Numbered from the stretch's first letter, positions 26,379 to 36,365 are shown. The stretch is DNA of 64,000 nt from Staphylococcus sp. KG4-3 (GCF_033597815.2 NZ_CP166245.1:1426001-1490000); one strand, 5' to 3'. A program made the numbers and translations. The notes: generated by a model not told the origin, from the sequence alone.

Positions 26379-26935
26379 TTATTTAATGTTTGAGTGATTT
26401 GGTCTTTTAGGAAATTGAAAGTCCTATATCCATCGCTATCAAGGAAATGACCTTCGTGTGACACATGTAATGTTTCGGTCTTTAATTCATGAGACAATCT
26501 GTCGGTTGCATCAATATTGACAATTGGGTCATGGCTACCGGCAATCGTTACGATGTGCTGTGCGTTAATCTTACGGAAATCAATCTGAGTTTGTAATATA
26601 TAGTGATCAAGTTCTGGTAAATTTGTTAATTGCTCATTAAATCCAGAAACGAGAAATAGGCCTTTAATATTCGGAGCGTGTTTTAGCTTAGACAAATAAT
26701 CAAGTATAGTTATTACACCTAAACTATGTGCAACAATGATGGTTTCTGCATTTAGCTTATTTTCTAAACTATTTTGTATAGCTGTTATCCATTCATCTAA
26801 ATTGGGTTGATTTGTATTCGGTAAATACACGATTTCCGTAGAATAACCAAACTGCTTCACTTCGGTAGCTAACCACTCAAACCAATGACTCTTAGTAGTA
26901 GCTTGATAACCGTGTATAATAAACATATTTTTCAA
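26354..26935 (-). CDS. RBBP9/YdeN family alpha/beta hydrolase
   Basis: This 193-residue compact hydrolase begins FIIHGYQATTKSHWFEWL. It has the nucleophile motif VAHSLG (Ser in A-H-S-L-G), the acid in GSHDPIVN and the histidine in SHEGHFLD, which form the expected catalytic triad. The best start is the TTG at 26935, about 11 nt after AAAGGA. The next in-frame ATG, three codons later, is further from that site. The last residues are read from the terminator stem. The substrate is unknown. Confidence 0.87.
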   Translation of the reverse strand: MKNMFIIHGYQATTKSHWFEWLATEVKQFGYSTEIVYLPNTNQPNLDEWITAIQNSLENKLNAETIIVAHSLGVITILDYLSKLKHAPNIKGLFLVSGFNEQLTNLPELDHYILQTQIDFRKINAQHIVTIAGSHDPIVNIDATDRLSHELKTETLHVSHEGHFLDSDGYRTFNFLKDQITQTLNNKNSRTGS

Positions 26936-27093
26936 ATATATCAACTTCCTTTAAAATCCGATTCTTTTAGTAAGGATAATTAAAAGTATAAGCTATATCA
27001 TATAAATTCACAAGCAATTAAATGTCGCCAAAATAGTATATAAGTGGCTAGTTTGATAAAATAAACATAAATTTATAGATAAAGGTGGAACTT

Positions 27094-27498
27094 ATGGCAA
27101 AAATTTACTTTGATGCTGCTACAGCTGGCAATCCTGGAGTAAGCGTATGTGCAGTCGTGTTAGCAATTGACAATGAGCGCTTTCGTTATACAAAAGATTT
27201 AGGTGTTATGGATAATCATAGTGCTGAATGGGCATCTTTAATATTTTCTTTGGAATGTGCTGTTAAACATAATATATCTACGGCTTTAGTGTTTACAGAT
27301 TCGAAACTTATAGAGGATAGTATTAATAAAGGTAGCGTTAAAAATGAAAAATTCAAACCTTATTACGATAAGATGTTAGAGTTAGAACATCATTTCGAAT
27401 TGTTTTTCGTTAGATGGGTACCTAGAAACCAAAATAAAGAGGCAAATCATCACGCTAAAAATGAACTTTATAAAATAACAAAGCACAATAAAAAATAA
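27094..27498 (+). CDS. RNase HI family protein
   Basis: This 134-residue RNase H-fold protein begins IYFDAATAGNPGVSV, the family's first strand with its catalytic Asp. Glu in HSAEWASLIFSL, Asp in VFTDSKL and a late Asn/His-rich region (NQNKEANHHAKN) follow. It may cleave RNA in RNA/DNA hybrids or act as a degenerate homologue. The ATG at 27094 follows AAAGGTGG; a GTG within that site is rejected. Confidence 0.88.
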   Translation: MAKIYFDAATAGNPGVSVCAVVLAIDNERFRYTKDLGVMDNHSAEWASLIFSLECAVKHNISTALVFTDSKLIEDSINKGSVKNEKFKPYYDKMLELEHHFELFFVRWVPRNQNKEANHHAKNELYKITKHNKK

Positions 27499-27530
27499 GT
27501 GACTTACTAGTAATTTATTAAATAATGAAG

Positions 27531-27582
27531 AAAGCGGACATATGATATTAAAGAGAAAATCTTGATTTCATATGTCCGCTTT
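27531..27582. terminator. Bidirectional terminator between convergent nuclease genes
   Basis: A 15-bp perfect stem (AAAGCGGACATATGA with 27568-27582) lies between the RNase H-like gene and the 5'-3' exonuclease gene. Confidence 0.8.
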
Positions 27583-27619
27583 GTATATAATTTATAAGTC
27601 TTACTTACATGTATTTGAG

Positions 27620-28501
27620 TTAACTGAAATGAGTAGCTAGATATTTACCGGATACATATAACTCGTGTTCGTTACATATGTTTAAAACTTTTGTTATTTC
27701 AGTACCAAATGCCATTTCATCCAATAAATCATTCGTATTTAAAGGAACTTCTGTGTGGATTTTTGCTAAGGTTTTTGAAAGTTTAAGATTGTCCATATCG
27801 GCTTCTATTTTATTACGCTGACCAGGTGTTAATTGCTCTAAAGCAGCGATAACAGATTCAACTGAGCCGTGATTTTGGATTAGTTTGATTGCTGTTTTTT
27901 CTCCGATACCTTTTACACCAGAATATCCGTCCGCAGTGTCGCCCATAAATGCTTTTACGTCTACAAGTTGCGAAGGATTCAAACCATATTCACTTTGGAA
28001 TCTATTTAATGTGTAACGATTGTAGATATTAAATCCCTTTTTGGTTAGCCAAATCTCAACATTTGGATTAATACATTGTAAAATATCTCTGTCCCCTGTA
28101 ACGATATAGACTTGGTTTTGCTCAGAATAGGCTTCTGCTAAAGTACCAATGACATCGTCTGCTTCAAAATTTTGAACTCCTATATTAACAAAACCGAATT
28201 GGTTAGAGACTTCTTTGACGTAATCAAATTGTGGTATTAGTTCGTCTGGTGGTGCAGGTCGATTTTGCTTGTAACCATCAAACATATCGTTTCTAAAAGT
28301 AGATTTACCCATATCCCAACATACAGCTACATGTGTTGGTTGAATTTCGTTTATTGCAGTGAAAACGTGGCGTATAAACCCTTGAACACCATTTGTTGGT
28401 GTTCCCGAAGAGTTTCTCATAAATTGTTTATGAAGACTTGTGGCAAAGAAATGGCGAAATAGTAAAGCCATGCCATCAATTAATAATATTTTTTTTGACA
28501 T
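27620..28501 (-). CDS. 5'-3' exonuclease (YpcP-type, PolI N-domain family)
   Basis: This 293-residue flap/5' nuclease is homologous to the N-terminal domain of DNA polymerase I. The metal-binding acidic residues sit in LLIDGMALLFRHF, FEADDVIGTLA, IVTGDRDILQ and VKAFMGDTADGYSGV. A helix-hairpin-helix (GIGEKTAIKLI) follows. As a separate nuclease it resembles B. subtilis YpcP, which removes RNA primers. It follows the dynamin gene by 20 nt on the same strand. Confidence 0.93.
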   Translation of the reverse strand: MSKKILLIDGMALLFRHFFATSLHKQFMRNSSGTPTNGVQGFIRHVFTAINEIQPTHVAVCWDMGKSTFRNDMFDGYKQNRPAPPDELIPQFDYVKEVSNQFGFVNIGVQNFEADDVIGTLAEAYSEQNQVYIVTGDRDILQCINPNVEIWLTKKGFNIYNRYTLNRFQSEYGLNPSQLVDVKAFMGDTADGYSGVKGIGEKTAIKLIQNHGSVESVIAALEQLTPGQRNKIEADMDNLKLSKTLAKIHTEVPLNTNDLLDEMAFGTEITKVLNICNEHELYVSGKYLATHFS

Positions 28502-28521
28502 AAAAGTACCTCTTCCTCTAA

Positions 28522-31500
28522 TTACATATATGGTTTTAAATTATTATTTGTTTCTTGTAGTTGTTGAATAAATGCATCGTCTACTTCAAAAGATAAAAGT
28601 TCCTTAATTTGACTATGAGCTTCATTTTCAAATTGGTTAAATTTATCTTCAGCATTACTTTGCATTTGCATAACTGTTTCGTTAACAGCTTGTCTTAAAT
28701 TAGCTATACATGGAGCTAATAAATTAATCGTTTCTTGTGTTATTTGTTCTTGAATTATACTTTGCGTTTTAGGTTGTAAGATATTCTTTTTAGAAAGTGA
28801 TTTTGGTAATGCGTCAATCATTTGAGTTAAATCAATTTTTAAGTAAGGATTATCTAACTCAATTTTACTTTTATCAAATTCAGGTTCTATAAACACGTGC
28901 AACTGTTGTAACTTTTGCTTTAAAGGGGCAATTTCAGTGTGTAATTGTTCATGGAAATATTTCTTTATACGTTCTACAAGCAATGATTGCTCTAGATATA
29001 ATCGCTGGTGAACTTGGTCTAAGTATAATTTTGTTGATTGACGTTTTTCCTCATTGAAATTCGTGTTTTTAGTCATTTGTCCATTATAGATAGATTTAAC
29101 TTCATCTAATAATTGTAATTTTAATCGTTCATTTAAATGATAGATTTGATCATCTACTTCATTTGATGTTCGTTGTTCAGCGATTTGAAGTAGATTGTTT
29201 TTGAAAATTGTTGCATTATCATAACTTTGTAATTTTTGATTACGTTTGTTGATTTCTGCTTTATCATTATGAAATGCTTCAATCATTTGTTCATATGCTT
29301 CAGAAATATGGTGAAGTTGACCCAACATTTGTTTTTGTAGAATGTTTTTGGATTCAACTTGAACAAAATGTTCAATACTCTTCTTAAGTCTTTCGATACC
29401 AATGTCATTTGTTTTTAATGCTTCCCTACTTGAAACAGCGAAGATGTCTGAATCCATATTAACTTGAGTTAAAGCATCTCCTACGTATTCAATAACCGCG
29501 TTTAAATCTTCCTCTGTCTCTGCTAAATCTGTTGCATTAATTATCATTTTAAATGCTTGGTTTTCGTTTAATTGGTTCATTGCTTTCATATGTTCAATAA
29601 AGCGTTTGTCATTATCTGTAAATGAATGATTAAAGTAACTAACATACAAAATTAAATCAGCTGATGTTAATACTTTTTCAGTTTCATTAGTATGACGTTG
29701 ATTATTAGAGTGCAGTCCAAGTGAATCTACTATAATTTTATCTTTTAACCAATCTACCGGTAATTTTAAATGGACAGTATTAACAAATGTAGCATATTCG
29801 TCTTCTGCGCTCCATTTTTTAATTTCATCTTGGTCAATTGTGTGTATTAAGCCATTTTTTAACATATCTTGATACATGCCATAATGTTCCTCTACAGCAT
29901 TTACAAAAGCTAACTTATTTTTTTCTAGTGATGCTTTTAATTTATTTGTATTTTTATTTAAAAGCGTCTCTATACTATCAAATGTAACATTTTCCACTTC
30001 GAAGACTTGGTTTATTTCTTCTAAAAGTTGGTCGGCCGATTTTAACGTAATTTGACTATCGTGACCGTATGTTAGTTCTGTCATAGCAGCTGTTGTAGGG
30101 TTCGGTGAACTCACTAAATAATTATCACCTAATAAAGCATTAATTAAACTACTTTTACCAGCACTAAACGTCCCGAACACACCTATTTTGATTATTTTGT
30201 TATCTAGTCGAGCAAGTGTGTCATCTATATTTTGTTTGCTCTGTTCGAACAACGGTACATCTTTAATAACTTCAAGCGCATGCTTAATATTTTGTGTTTT
30301 ATCTTCTTGGTTTGGTTCTATAGAAGTTTCTGACTTGGAATGATTAACGGATTTTACTTTATTTGCTTTTGGAGTGTATGTGATTTCTTTTCTATCTATA
30401 AGTTTATCGAGCGAATCATCTATATGAATGTAATAATGTAAGTAATTTTGTGTTTCAAGTGATTCCCTTAGATTACGCATTTCCATAAATTTTTCATAAT
30501 CATTATAGTCATCTTCTTGCTCTATACCAATATCATTTGCTTGAGCATGACTGATAGCTTCTTTGAACAATGGATCAGAAGTTTTGCCGATATACTGTTT
30601 AAGTGATTTCATTAAATCATCACAAAATGTTAATACATACTGGTTGCTAATAGTAATCTGTGTTTGATATAAATCAGTTATTAACGATTCTGGGATTTTA
30701 TAATGTTGATTTAATATAGCTTCATTTATTTCAGAATCATTTATAAAGCGAGTTAAAAATGACATATCTTCTCTAAGTGGTTGTCTGATCTCTTGGTTAA
30801 CTTTTTCTTGTAATTGCGCGAGTGCCATATTTAATCTACGTTGTTGTTCTTCTTGTGTTTTTTTCTTTTTATTAAAAAGTCCGCCAACTGTGAAGTCTTT
30901 AGTACGACTTTCTAAATACATTCGAATCGTTTCTCTTGTATCATGTGTCATTATATAAGCATTATCGATAATTGCCTTTCTTTTTTGTTTTAAAAATTCA
31001 TACAACTCATCTGGGTTGTTTAATAACTTTGCTTCTTCACTGACCTGCTGATGTTGCTTGAAATTGATATAAGCTTGTTCAAAATCCGCTTCGAAAATAT
31101 CCAATTTATCTAATAGGTCTTGGATTTCATATTTAATATAGGATAATTGTTCTTCTGTGATGAATTTTACGATTCGATTAACATAATTCTCCATTGTTTC
31201 ACGATTTTTATCTTTTTCTACAAGATATTTTGAAAGTGCTTCAATTTCATTATGTGCATGACTAAATTTAGAAACATAAAAAGTTTTATCTAAATCAATT
31301 TCCCATTCTACTATTGACTTTTCAACACGTGATTTAAATGTGTTGAAACTAATTTCGTCTTCATTATGCTTATCAATTTGGTTAATTACAAATACGACTG
31401 GAACACCTGCTTGGTTCAGTTGTTTCATAAATTGAAAATTCAAAGCAGATTGGACGTGATTATAATCTACTGTATAGAAGAGTACGTTGCTCGTATACAT

Positions 31501-31962
31501 AAACTCTTCTGTACTAGATTGGTGGCTAGACACATTAGAATCGACCCCAGGCGTGTCTTGTAATGTAAATCCTTTGCGAAATTTACCAGACGGAAATTTA
31601 ATTTCCACTGATTCCACATCGAAATTTTCACGATTCATTTTTTTTACATCATCGTAATTATTTAATAATGTATATTGTTGATTACTTAGGTTTGCAATAA
31701 TTCCTGGCTGGTCTGCGACAGAAACAATTGCGGTATTACTAGTTGTAGGTACGGGAGAACTTGGTAATATAGATTCTTCTAGTAGTAAATTGATTAATGT
31801 GGATTTTCCTGCTGAAAAATGACCTACAAAAGTCGCAGTGTATTGTTCTAAAAACACTTTTTTAATTACTTGATTGATAATATGGACTAATCTACCATTT
31901 TTAGATTTTTCTACTTCTTTTTTTAATTTATATAAAATATCGAGTTGCTCAGTATTAGACAT
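28522..31962 (-). CDS. Bacterial dynamin-like protein, double GTPase (DynA type)
   Basis: This 1146-residue protein is built of two fused dynamin-like halves. The first P-loop is GHFSAGKS (47-54) with DTPGVDS and the NKxD-like NQIDK. The second is GTFSAGKS (597-604) with DSLGLHS and NATD. Long coiled-coil helices follow each GTPase. This matches B. subtilis DynA, which tethers and fuses membranes and protects against phage and membrane damage. It is chromosomal and preceded by a 350-nt non-coding stretch. Confidence 0.95.
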   Translation of the reverse strand: MSNTEQLDILYKLKKEVEKSKNGRLVHIINQVIKKVFLEQYTATFVGHFSAGKSTLINLLLEESILPSSPVPTTSNTAIVSVADQPGIIANLSNQQYTLLNNYDDVKKMNRENFDVESVEIKFPSGKFRKGFTLQDTPGVDSNVSSHQSSTEEFMYTSNVLFYTVDYNHVQSALNFQFMKQLNQAGVPVVFVINQIDKHNEDEISFNTFKSRVEKSIVEWEIDLDKTFYVSKFSHAHNEIEALSKYLVEKDKNRETMENYVNRIVKFITEEQLSYIKYEIQDLLDKLDIFEADFEQAYINFKQHQQVSEEAKLLNNPDELYEFLKQKRKAIIDNAYIMTHDTRETIRMYLESRTKDFTVGGLFNKKKKTQEEQQRRLNMALAQLQEKVNQEIRQPLREDMSFLTRFINDSEINEAILNQHYKIPESLITDLYQTQITISNQYVLTFCDDLMKSLKQYIGKTSDPLFKEAISHAQANDIGIEQEDDYNDYEKFMEMRNLRESLETQNYLHYYIHIDDSLDKLIDRKEITYTPKANKVKSVNHSKSETSIEPNQEDKTQNIKHALEVIKDVPLFEQSKQNIDDTLARLDNKIIKIGVFGTFSAGKSSLINALLGDNYLVSSPNPTTAAMTELTYGHDSQITLKSADQLLEEINQVFEVENVTFDSIETLLNKNTNKLKASLEKNKLAFVNAVEEHYGMYQDMLKNGLIHTIDQDEIKKWSAEDEYATFVNTVHLKLPVDWLKDKIIVDSLGLHSNNQRHTNETEKVLTSADLILYVSYFNHSFTDNDKRFIEHMKAMNQLNENQAFKMIINATDLAETEEDLNAVIEYVGDALTQVNMDSDIFAVSSREALKTNDIGIERLKKSIEHFVQVESKNILQKQMLGQLHHISEAYEQMIEAFHNDKAEINKRNQKLQSYDNATIFKNNLLQIAEQRTSNEVDDQIYHLNERLKLQLLDEVKSIYNGQMTKNTNFNEEKRQSTKLYLDQVHQRLYLEQSLLVERIKKYFHEQLHTEIAPLKQKLQQLHVFIEPEFDKSKIELDNPYLKIDLTQMIDALPKSLSKKNILQPKTQSIIQEQITQETINLLAPCIANLRQAVNETVMQMQSNAEDKFNQFENEAHSQIKELLSFEVDDAFIQQLQETNNNLKPYM

Positions 31963-32312
31963 GTTTCGTATCCCCTTTATTACTTATATGTAATTACTTC
32001 TTATTGTATAACAAATCGTTACTTGTCTAAAGTAAGTATTTTAAAATAAGTTGTTACAAATTGAAAATACTATCATTTAATTAAAGATGTTATAGGTACA
32101 AGCTGTATAATCTTTTAATATTTTTTGAATTTCAAAATATAAAATTCAATGATATTACGCATTAGAAATACTTTTTTGCTGAATTGACTTTGCCATATTC
32201 ATCTATAATTTGTAATTGCTTACTCTAGCTAATTACTCTATATTTACAAAAGCCAGCCCGAGGCAACTATTGATGTCTCGGACTGGCTTTTAATATGTTA
32301 ATTTTAAATCAA
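31963..32312. other. Upstream region of the dynamin gene
   Basis: AT-rich, with no credible ORF. It contains the terminator hairpin at 32248-32291 and, near the dynamin gene, minus-strand promoter-like sequence (TTATACAAT about 20 nt before the ATG region). Confidence 0.5.
32248..32291 (-). terminator. Terminator of the NAD(P)-binding protein gene
   Basis: A 15-bp stem (AAAAGCCAGCCCGAG with 32277-32291, one G-U pair) with a 14-nt loop lies 22 nt after the stop codon on the minus strand. Confidence 0.8.
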
Positions 32313-32948
32313 TTATTTCCATCTTGGTTTCTCGAAATTTGTATTTGGTTTATTTATACCAATGTTTTCATTTAAATATAGTTTTGGATTCTTTGCAATT
32401 TGTACTGCTACTGCAGCTACACTTTTTCTAGATACTTCAGTTCCTTTAAAGGGTTGATCTTTTTTAGTGATTTCGTAATCAATTTCGTTTATATCAGTTA
32501 ACCAAGCTGGTCTGAATATTGTATAATCAAGACCGGATTGTTCAATTATGTCTGCAGCTTTTTTATAGACTGGTAATGATTCACTAATTTGAGTTTGTAC
32601 CCACTCACCAAATTTACCTGGGATTTCGTTGTAGATACCAAGTGAAGTAACAAATACAAGTCGTTTTACTTTATTTGCATTCATGGCTTCGACAATTGTT
32701 TGTGCTTCTTTATCTAAATTACCGGATAATGAAGCGAAAACAATATCAACATCTTCCATTGCATTAGTAACATCATCTAAATTTGTGGCATCGCCTTCAC
32801 GAACTCGTATACGATCTGAGGCATAGTCAGGTAATCTGTTTGCATCTCTTAAAAATAATCTTAAGGTATATGTTGTATTTTCTAAAAATGAGTTGATAGC
32901 TGCTTTAGAAATCGCACCATTAGCTCCTAGTATCAATACTCTTGTCAT
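32313..32948 (-). CDS. NAD(P)H-binding atypical SDR family protein
   Basis: This 211-residue protein has an N-terminal Rossmann fold (GANGAISKAA at about 8-17) and the NmrA/SDR-like layout: GDATNLDDV, DIVFASLSGN, VFVTSLGIY and the late FRPAWLTD. Such proteins bind NAD(P) and act as oxidoreductases or redox sensors. The active-site YxxxK is replaced by VYKKA, so catalysis is uncertain. It is monocistronic, with its own terminator. Confidence 0.88.
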   Translation of the reverse strand: MTRVLILGANGAISKAAINSFLENTTYTLRLFLRDANRLPDYASDRIRVREGDATNLDDVTNAMEDVDIVFASLSGNLDKEAQTIVEAMNANKVKRLVFVTSLGIYNEIPGKFGEWVQTQISESLPVYKKAADIIEQSGLDYTIFRPAWLTDINEIDYEITKKDQPFKGTEVSRKSVAAVAVQIAKNPKLYLNENIGINKPNTNFEKPRWK

Positions 32949-33149
32949 CTAATCACTCCTGTACATTTTAGTTATTATACGAGACCTTATTTTTCTCTTA
33001 TTATTTAATAGTGTTATGTATAGTATAATTATTTTTTCTAAATAATTCACTTCTTATGTTTACACTCACAATATTATAGTTATCCTATTTTTAGTTAAGT
33101 AAACGTGAAAGTAGAATTGTCAAAAGCTATAAATTGTATTTTCAAAAAA

Positions 33150-33210
33150 TAAAAACCCTAGTTCAAGGACGGTTTACACACATAAATGTAATACGTTGTC
33201 CTTGCGCTAG
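33150..33210 (-). terminator. Terminator of the rarD gene
   Basis: The minus-strand stem CTAGCGCAAGGAC (33198-33210) pairs with GTCCTTGAACTAG (33158-33170), closes a 27-nt loop and is followed by a GGTTTTTATTTTTT tract. Confidence 0.75.
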
Positions 33211-33231
33211 AGACATTATTTTATAGTTGAT

Positions 33232-34146
33232 TTAATTTATCACTGGGTTTTTATCTTTTTTGATTTTTACATATTGTGAAATGCTATAAATTATAATCCC
33301 CACCCAAATAAAGATAAATGTAATGAGTTGATCTAAATCAAATGGCTCTTTGAATAGGAAGATGCCAATTAAAAACATTAAAGTAGGTCCGATATATTGT
33401 ATAAAGCCAGTTAATGATAACGGTATGCGTCTGGCACCGGCTGAGAACAATATAAGTGGGACTGCTGTAACGGCTCCTGAGAATAACAACCAAAAAGAAG
33501 AAACGTTCATACCAAATGTAAGTCCACCGTGATACCATATATACCATAAATAGATAAATCCAGCAGGCGCTGTTACAATACATTCGATAGTTATACTGCT
33601 TATAGCATCTATTGGAACAAGTTTTTTAATTAATCCATAGATTCCAAATGAACCTGCTAACAATAAAGAAATGCCAGGGAATACCCCTATTTTCAATGTC
33701 ATATATAACACACCTACAACAGCAAGTCCTATGGCAATCCATTCAAGTTTATTGAATCGCTCCTTTAAAAATATTAATGCAAGTAAAATACTTACAAGTG
33801 GATTTATGTAGTAACCTAAACTGGATTGTAACACGTGTCCATTTGTAACAGCCCATATGAATGTGCCCCAATTAATTGTTATCACATAGCCAGCTGCAAT
33901 AATCGCAATGAGTTGTATTGGATTCGTAAATAGTCGTTGAATATCTCGTTTAAATGGCGCAGTATTTTTAGTAAGGATAACGATAAATAACATAAAAATC
34001 ATAGAAAGTACAATTCGAAATGCTAATATTTCAAATGCTCCTATATCGTCAATTAATCCCCAATAAATGGGTAGTATGCCCCATAAGAAATATGCTCCGA
34101 AAGCAAAGATAATTCCTTTTTTAAATTCTGTATTCAATTGTAACAC
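33232..34146 (-). CDS. rarD: RarD-type EamA family transporter
   Basis: This 304-residue protein has about ten transmembrane helices in two EamA-like repeats. The N-terminus GIIFAFGAYFLWGILPIYW and the segment NWGTFIWAVTNGHVLQSSLGY are characteristic of RarD. Family members are drug/metabolite-type exporters. The natural substrate is not established. It sits alone between the THUMP methyltransferase gene and its terminator. Confidence 0.92.
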   Translation of the reverse strand: MLQLNTEFKKGIIFAFGAYFLWGILPIYWGLIDDIGAFEILAFRIVLSMIFMLFIVILTKNTAPFKRDIQRLFTNPIQLIAIIAAGYVITINWGTFIWAVTNGHVLQSSLGYYINPLVSILLALIFLKERFNKLEWIAIGLAVVGVLYMTLKIGVFPGISLLLAGSFGIYGLIKKLVPIDAISSITIECIVTAPAGFIYLWYIWYHGGLTFGMNVSSFWLLFSGAVTAVPLILFSAGARRIPLSLTGFIQYIGPTLMFLIGIFLFKEPFDLDQLITFIFIWVGIIIYSISQYVKIKKDKNPVIN

Positions 34147-34177
34147 CTCTTTCTAATGATCAAGACAGGAGAAGAAT

Positions 34178-35311
34178 TTACTTGCGAGGTTTTTTCTCTC
34201 CCCAATATTGATAATAAGTACATTCAATATAACCATTAAATAATTTTCTGCGTTTTGTTGCTTTCTTATTAACTAAAAATTCGAATTCAGTATTACTTGT
34301 AAGAACGTAAGTTGATATTTGTGGATGATTTTGCATAAGTGATCCAATATAACGATACATTTCTTCGACTTTATCTCTATCACCTATACGTTCGCCGTAT
34401 GGTGGGTTACCAATTAATGCATACGGTTTTTCATCGCCTAAAGTTAATGTGTTAACGTCTTTAACATTAAATTGAATAATATCAGCGAGACCAACCTCTT
34501 CAGCGTTTCTGCGCGCTATTTCAATCATTTCTGGATCTATATCATAGGCATATATTTCTAGCTCACGATCATAATTTGCTTGTTGATCGGCTTCGTCTCT
34601 CATTTCGTCATATAAACTATCTGGCATAATATCCCATTTTTCTGATACAAAATCACGGTTGAAACCAGGAGCGATGTTTTGAGCGATTAAACAAGCTTCA
34701 ATTGCGATTGTCCCCGATCCACAAAATGGATCAACTAAAGGCGTGTCACCTGTCCAGTTAGCTAGACGGATTAAACTTGCTGCTAGTGTTTCTTTAATTG
34801 GAGCTTCACCTTGTGCCAAACGATAGCCACGTTTATTTAAGCCTGAACCAGAAGTATCTATAGTTAACAGTGCATTATCTTTTAAAATAGCCACTTCAAC
34901 TGGATATTTTGCTCCATTTTCACTTAACCACCCACGTTCTTGATAAGCGTGCTTTAAACGTTCTACAATTGCTTTCTTAACGATAGCTTGACAGTCAGGC
35001 ACACTATATAATGTTGATTTAACACTACGACCTTGTACAGGGAAGTTACCGTTTTGTTCAATCAATGTTTCCCAAGGCAATGCTTTTGTCTTTTCAAATA
35101 GTTCCTCAAAAGTTGTAGTTTTAAATTGTCCAACTACTATTTTGATTCTGTCGGCTGTGCGTAACCATAAGTTACATTTAACAATTGCAGTTTCATCACC
35201 TTCAAAGAAGATTTTGCCATTTTCGACAGTTGTTTCATAACCTAATTCTTGAATTTCTTTGGCTACAACTGCTTCTAATCCCATTGGACATACAGCTAAT
35301 AATTGATACAT
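34178..35311 (-). CDS. THUMP domain RNA methyltransferase (YpsC/RlmL N-like)
   Basis: This 377-residue protein has an N-terminal THUMP RNA-binding domain (about 45-155). The class I SAM methyltransferase domain shows DPFCGSGTIAIEA for SAM binding and the N6/N2-methylation motif GNPPYGERIGD. It probably methylates a 23S rRNA guanine, as its B. subtilis homologue YpsC is annotated. It follows rnpB and gpsB in the conserved cluster yppE-ypsA-gpsB-rnpB-ypsC. Confidence 0.92.
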   Translation of the reverse strand: MYQLLAVCPMGLEAVVAKEIQELGYETTVENGKIFFEGDETAIVKCNLWLRTADRIKIVVGQFKTTTFEELFEKTKALPWETLIEQNGNFPVQGRSVKSTLYSVPDCQAIVKKAIVERLKHAYQERGWLSENGAKYPVEVAILKDNALLTIDTSGSGLNKRGYRLAQGEAPIKETLAASLIRLANWTGDTPLVDPFCGSGTIAIEACLIAQNIAPGFNRDFVSEKWDIMPDSLYDEMRDEADQQANYDRELEIYAYDIDPEMIEIARRNAEEVGLADIIQFNVKDVNTLTLGDEKPYALIGNPPYGERIGDRDKVEEMYRYIGSLMQNHPQISTYVLTSNTEFEFLVNKKATKRRKLFNGYIECTYYQYWGEKKPRK

Positions 35312-35432
35312 TGTTTTGCTCCTTCTTATTAAAGATTTTATTTTATTTTATCAAAAGTTATTTTAAATAGATATGACATTGCATCAAGTTCTATAGTGAA
35401 CTGATAATTATTTCAATTCATTTTAACCAATT

Positions 35433-35461
35433 AAAAAAGCTCTCCTATATTGGGAGAGCTT
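35433..35461 (-). terminator. rnpB terminator
   Basis: A 9-bp stem (AAGCTCTCC with 35453-35461) is followed on the minus strand by TTTTTT, right at the 3' end of the RNase P RNA. Confidence 0.85.
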
Positions 35462-35860
35462 GGGTCTAGTGATGATATTTCTGTAAGCCATGTTTTGTAC
35501 CATTGTACTGCGAACGTGTACTAGAAACACTCGTACGCTGGTGGTAACCATCTGTCTACATACTATCTAAAGTATGCCTTAAATATACGTTGAATTCCGC
35601 TAAATAAGTGCTCCTACCTAATTTGGATTGCTCACTCGAGGGGTTTACCGCGTTCCACCTTTTATATTTCTATAAAAGCTACGTCACTGTGGCACTTTCA
35701 AACTAATCTAACCGTATCCTAAGACTTAGGTTATTTCATTGCCGTCAACTTAATGCCTTGACTTATTGTTTCATCAAGCACGAACACTACAATCATCTCA
35801 GATTGTGTGAGCATGGACTTTCCTCTATATCGCTATAGCGATTACCCGAAACACCATCCC
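35460..35860 (-). ncRNA. rnpB: RNase P RNA, type B
   Basis: The minus strand contains the conserved catalytic elements GAGGAAAGTCCATGCTC (P4/CR-I) near the 5' end and ACAGAAAT (CR-V) near the 3' end. The GGTAAACCCC and CGAGTGAGCAATCC segments of the type B core are also present. The length of about 400 nt equals Bacillus-type RNase P RNA. It makes the mature 5' ends of tRNAs. Ends are inferred from the promoter (TATACT at 35865-35870) and the terminator. Confidence 0.95.
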
Positions 35861-35864
35861 AAGA

Positions 35865-35893
35865 AGTATATCATTATTTTAGTTGTTAAACAA
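35865..35893 (-). promoter_or_regulatory. rnpB promoter
   Basis: On the minus strand TTGTTT and TATACT are separated by 17 bp, ending six or so bases before the RNase P RNA sequence. It follows directly on the gpsB terminator. Confidence 0.7.
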
Positions 35894-35898
35894 ATAAA

Positions 35899-35933
35899 AT
35901 AAGATAAGTTTTGAAAAAATCAAAACTTATCTT
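35899..35933 (-). terminator. gpsB terminator
   Basis: A 14-bp perfect stem (AAGATAAGTTTTGA with 35920-35933) and a short loop are followed by ATTTTATTT on the minus strand. Confidence 0.85.
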
Positions 35934-35992
35934 TATGTAGATGATATGAAATCTACGCTAATAACATTTCATCAGCTCAATGCACGTGTATG

Positions 35993-36355
35993 TTATTTTC
36001 CGAAAACTGCTTTTTCTAGATTAGATATTCGTTTTAGAATATCTACATTGTTATTGTTGTTATTATTGTTATTACTTTTAGTTGTTGCATTACTGTTTGA
36101 AGAGAAATTTTTATTTTCTTGTGGTCTCGATGTAGCAACACGTAAACGTAACTCTTCTAATTCTTTTTTTAGTTTATTGTTTTCTTCTGAAAGTTTTACA
36201 ACTTCATTATCTAAATCTGCCATCTTTTGATAATCTGCTATAATATCGTCTAAGAAGGCATCTACTTCTTCTCTTCTATAGCCACGAGTCATAGTTTTTT
36301 CAAAATCTTTTTCATAAATATCTTTTGCTGATAATTTTAATGAAACATCTGACAT
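35993..36355 (-). CDS. gpsB: Cell division protein GpsB
   Basis: This 120-residue DivIVA-like cell division protein has an N-terminal lipid/partner-binding domain with [24 protein letters not shown] coiled coil (about 40-75) is followed by a variable linker and a short C-terminal helix ([15 protein letters not shown]). The linker holds a run of nine asparagines (36047-36073). GpsB coordinates septal wall synthesis with FtsZ and PBPs. The ATG at 36355 after GAGGTGG is preferred over a start six codons upstream. Confidence 0.94.
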   Translation of the reverse strand: MSDVSLKLSAKDIYEKDFEKTMTRGYRREEVDAFLDDIIADYQKMADLDNEVVKLSEENNKLKKELEELRLRVATSRPQENKNFSSNSNATTKSNNNNNNNNNVDILKRISNLEKAVFGK

Positions 36356-36365
36356 TTTTTCCACC

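Noticed and set aside
35946..36230. Plus-strand leucine-rich frame opposite gpsB
   Set aside because: It is the antisense of the asparagine tract in gpsB; the leucine run is an artefact of the repeat.
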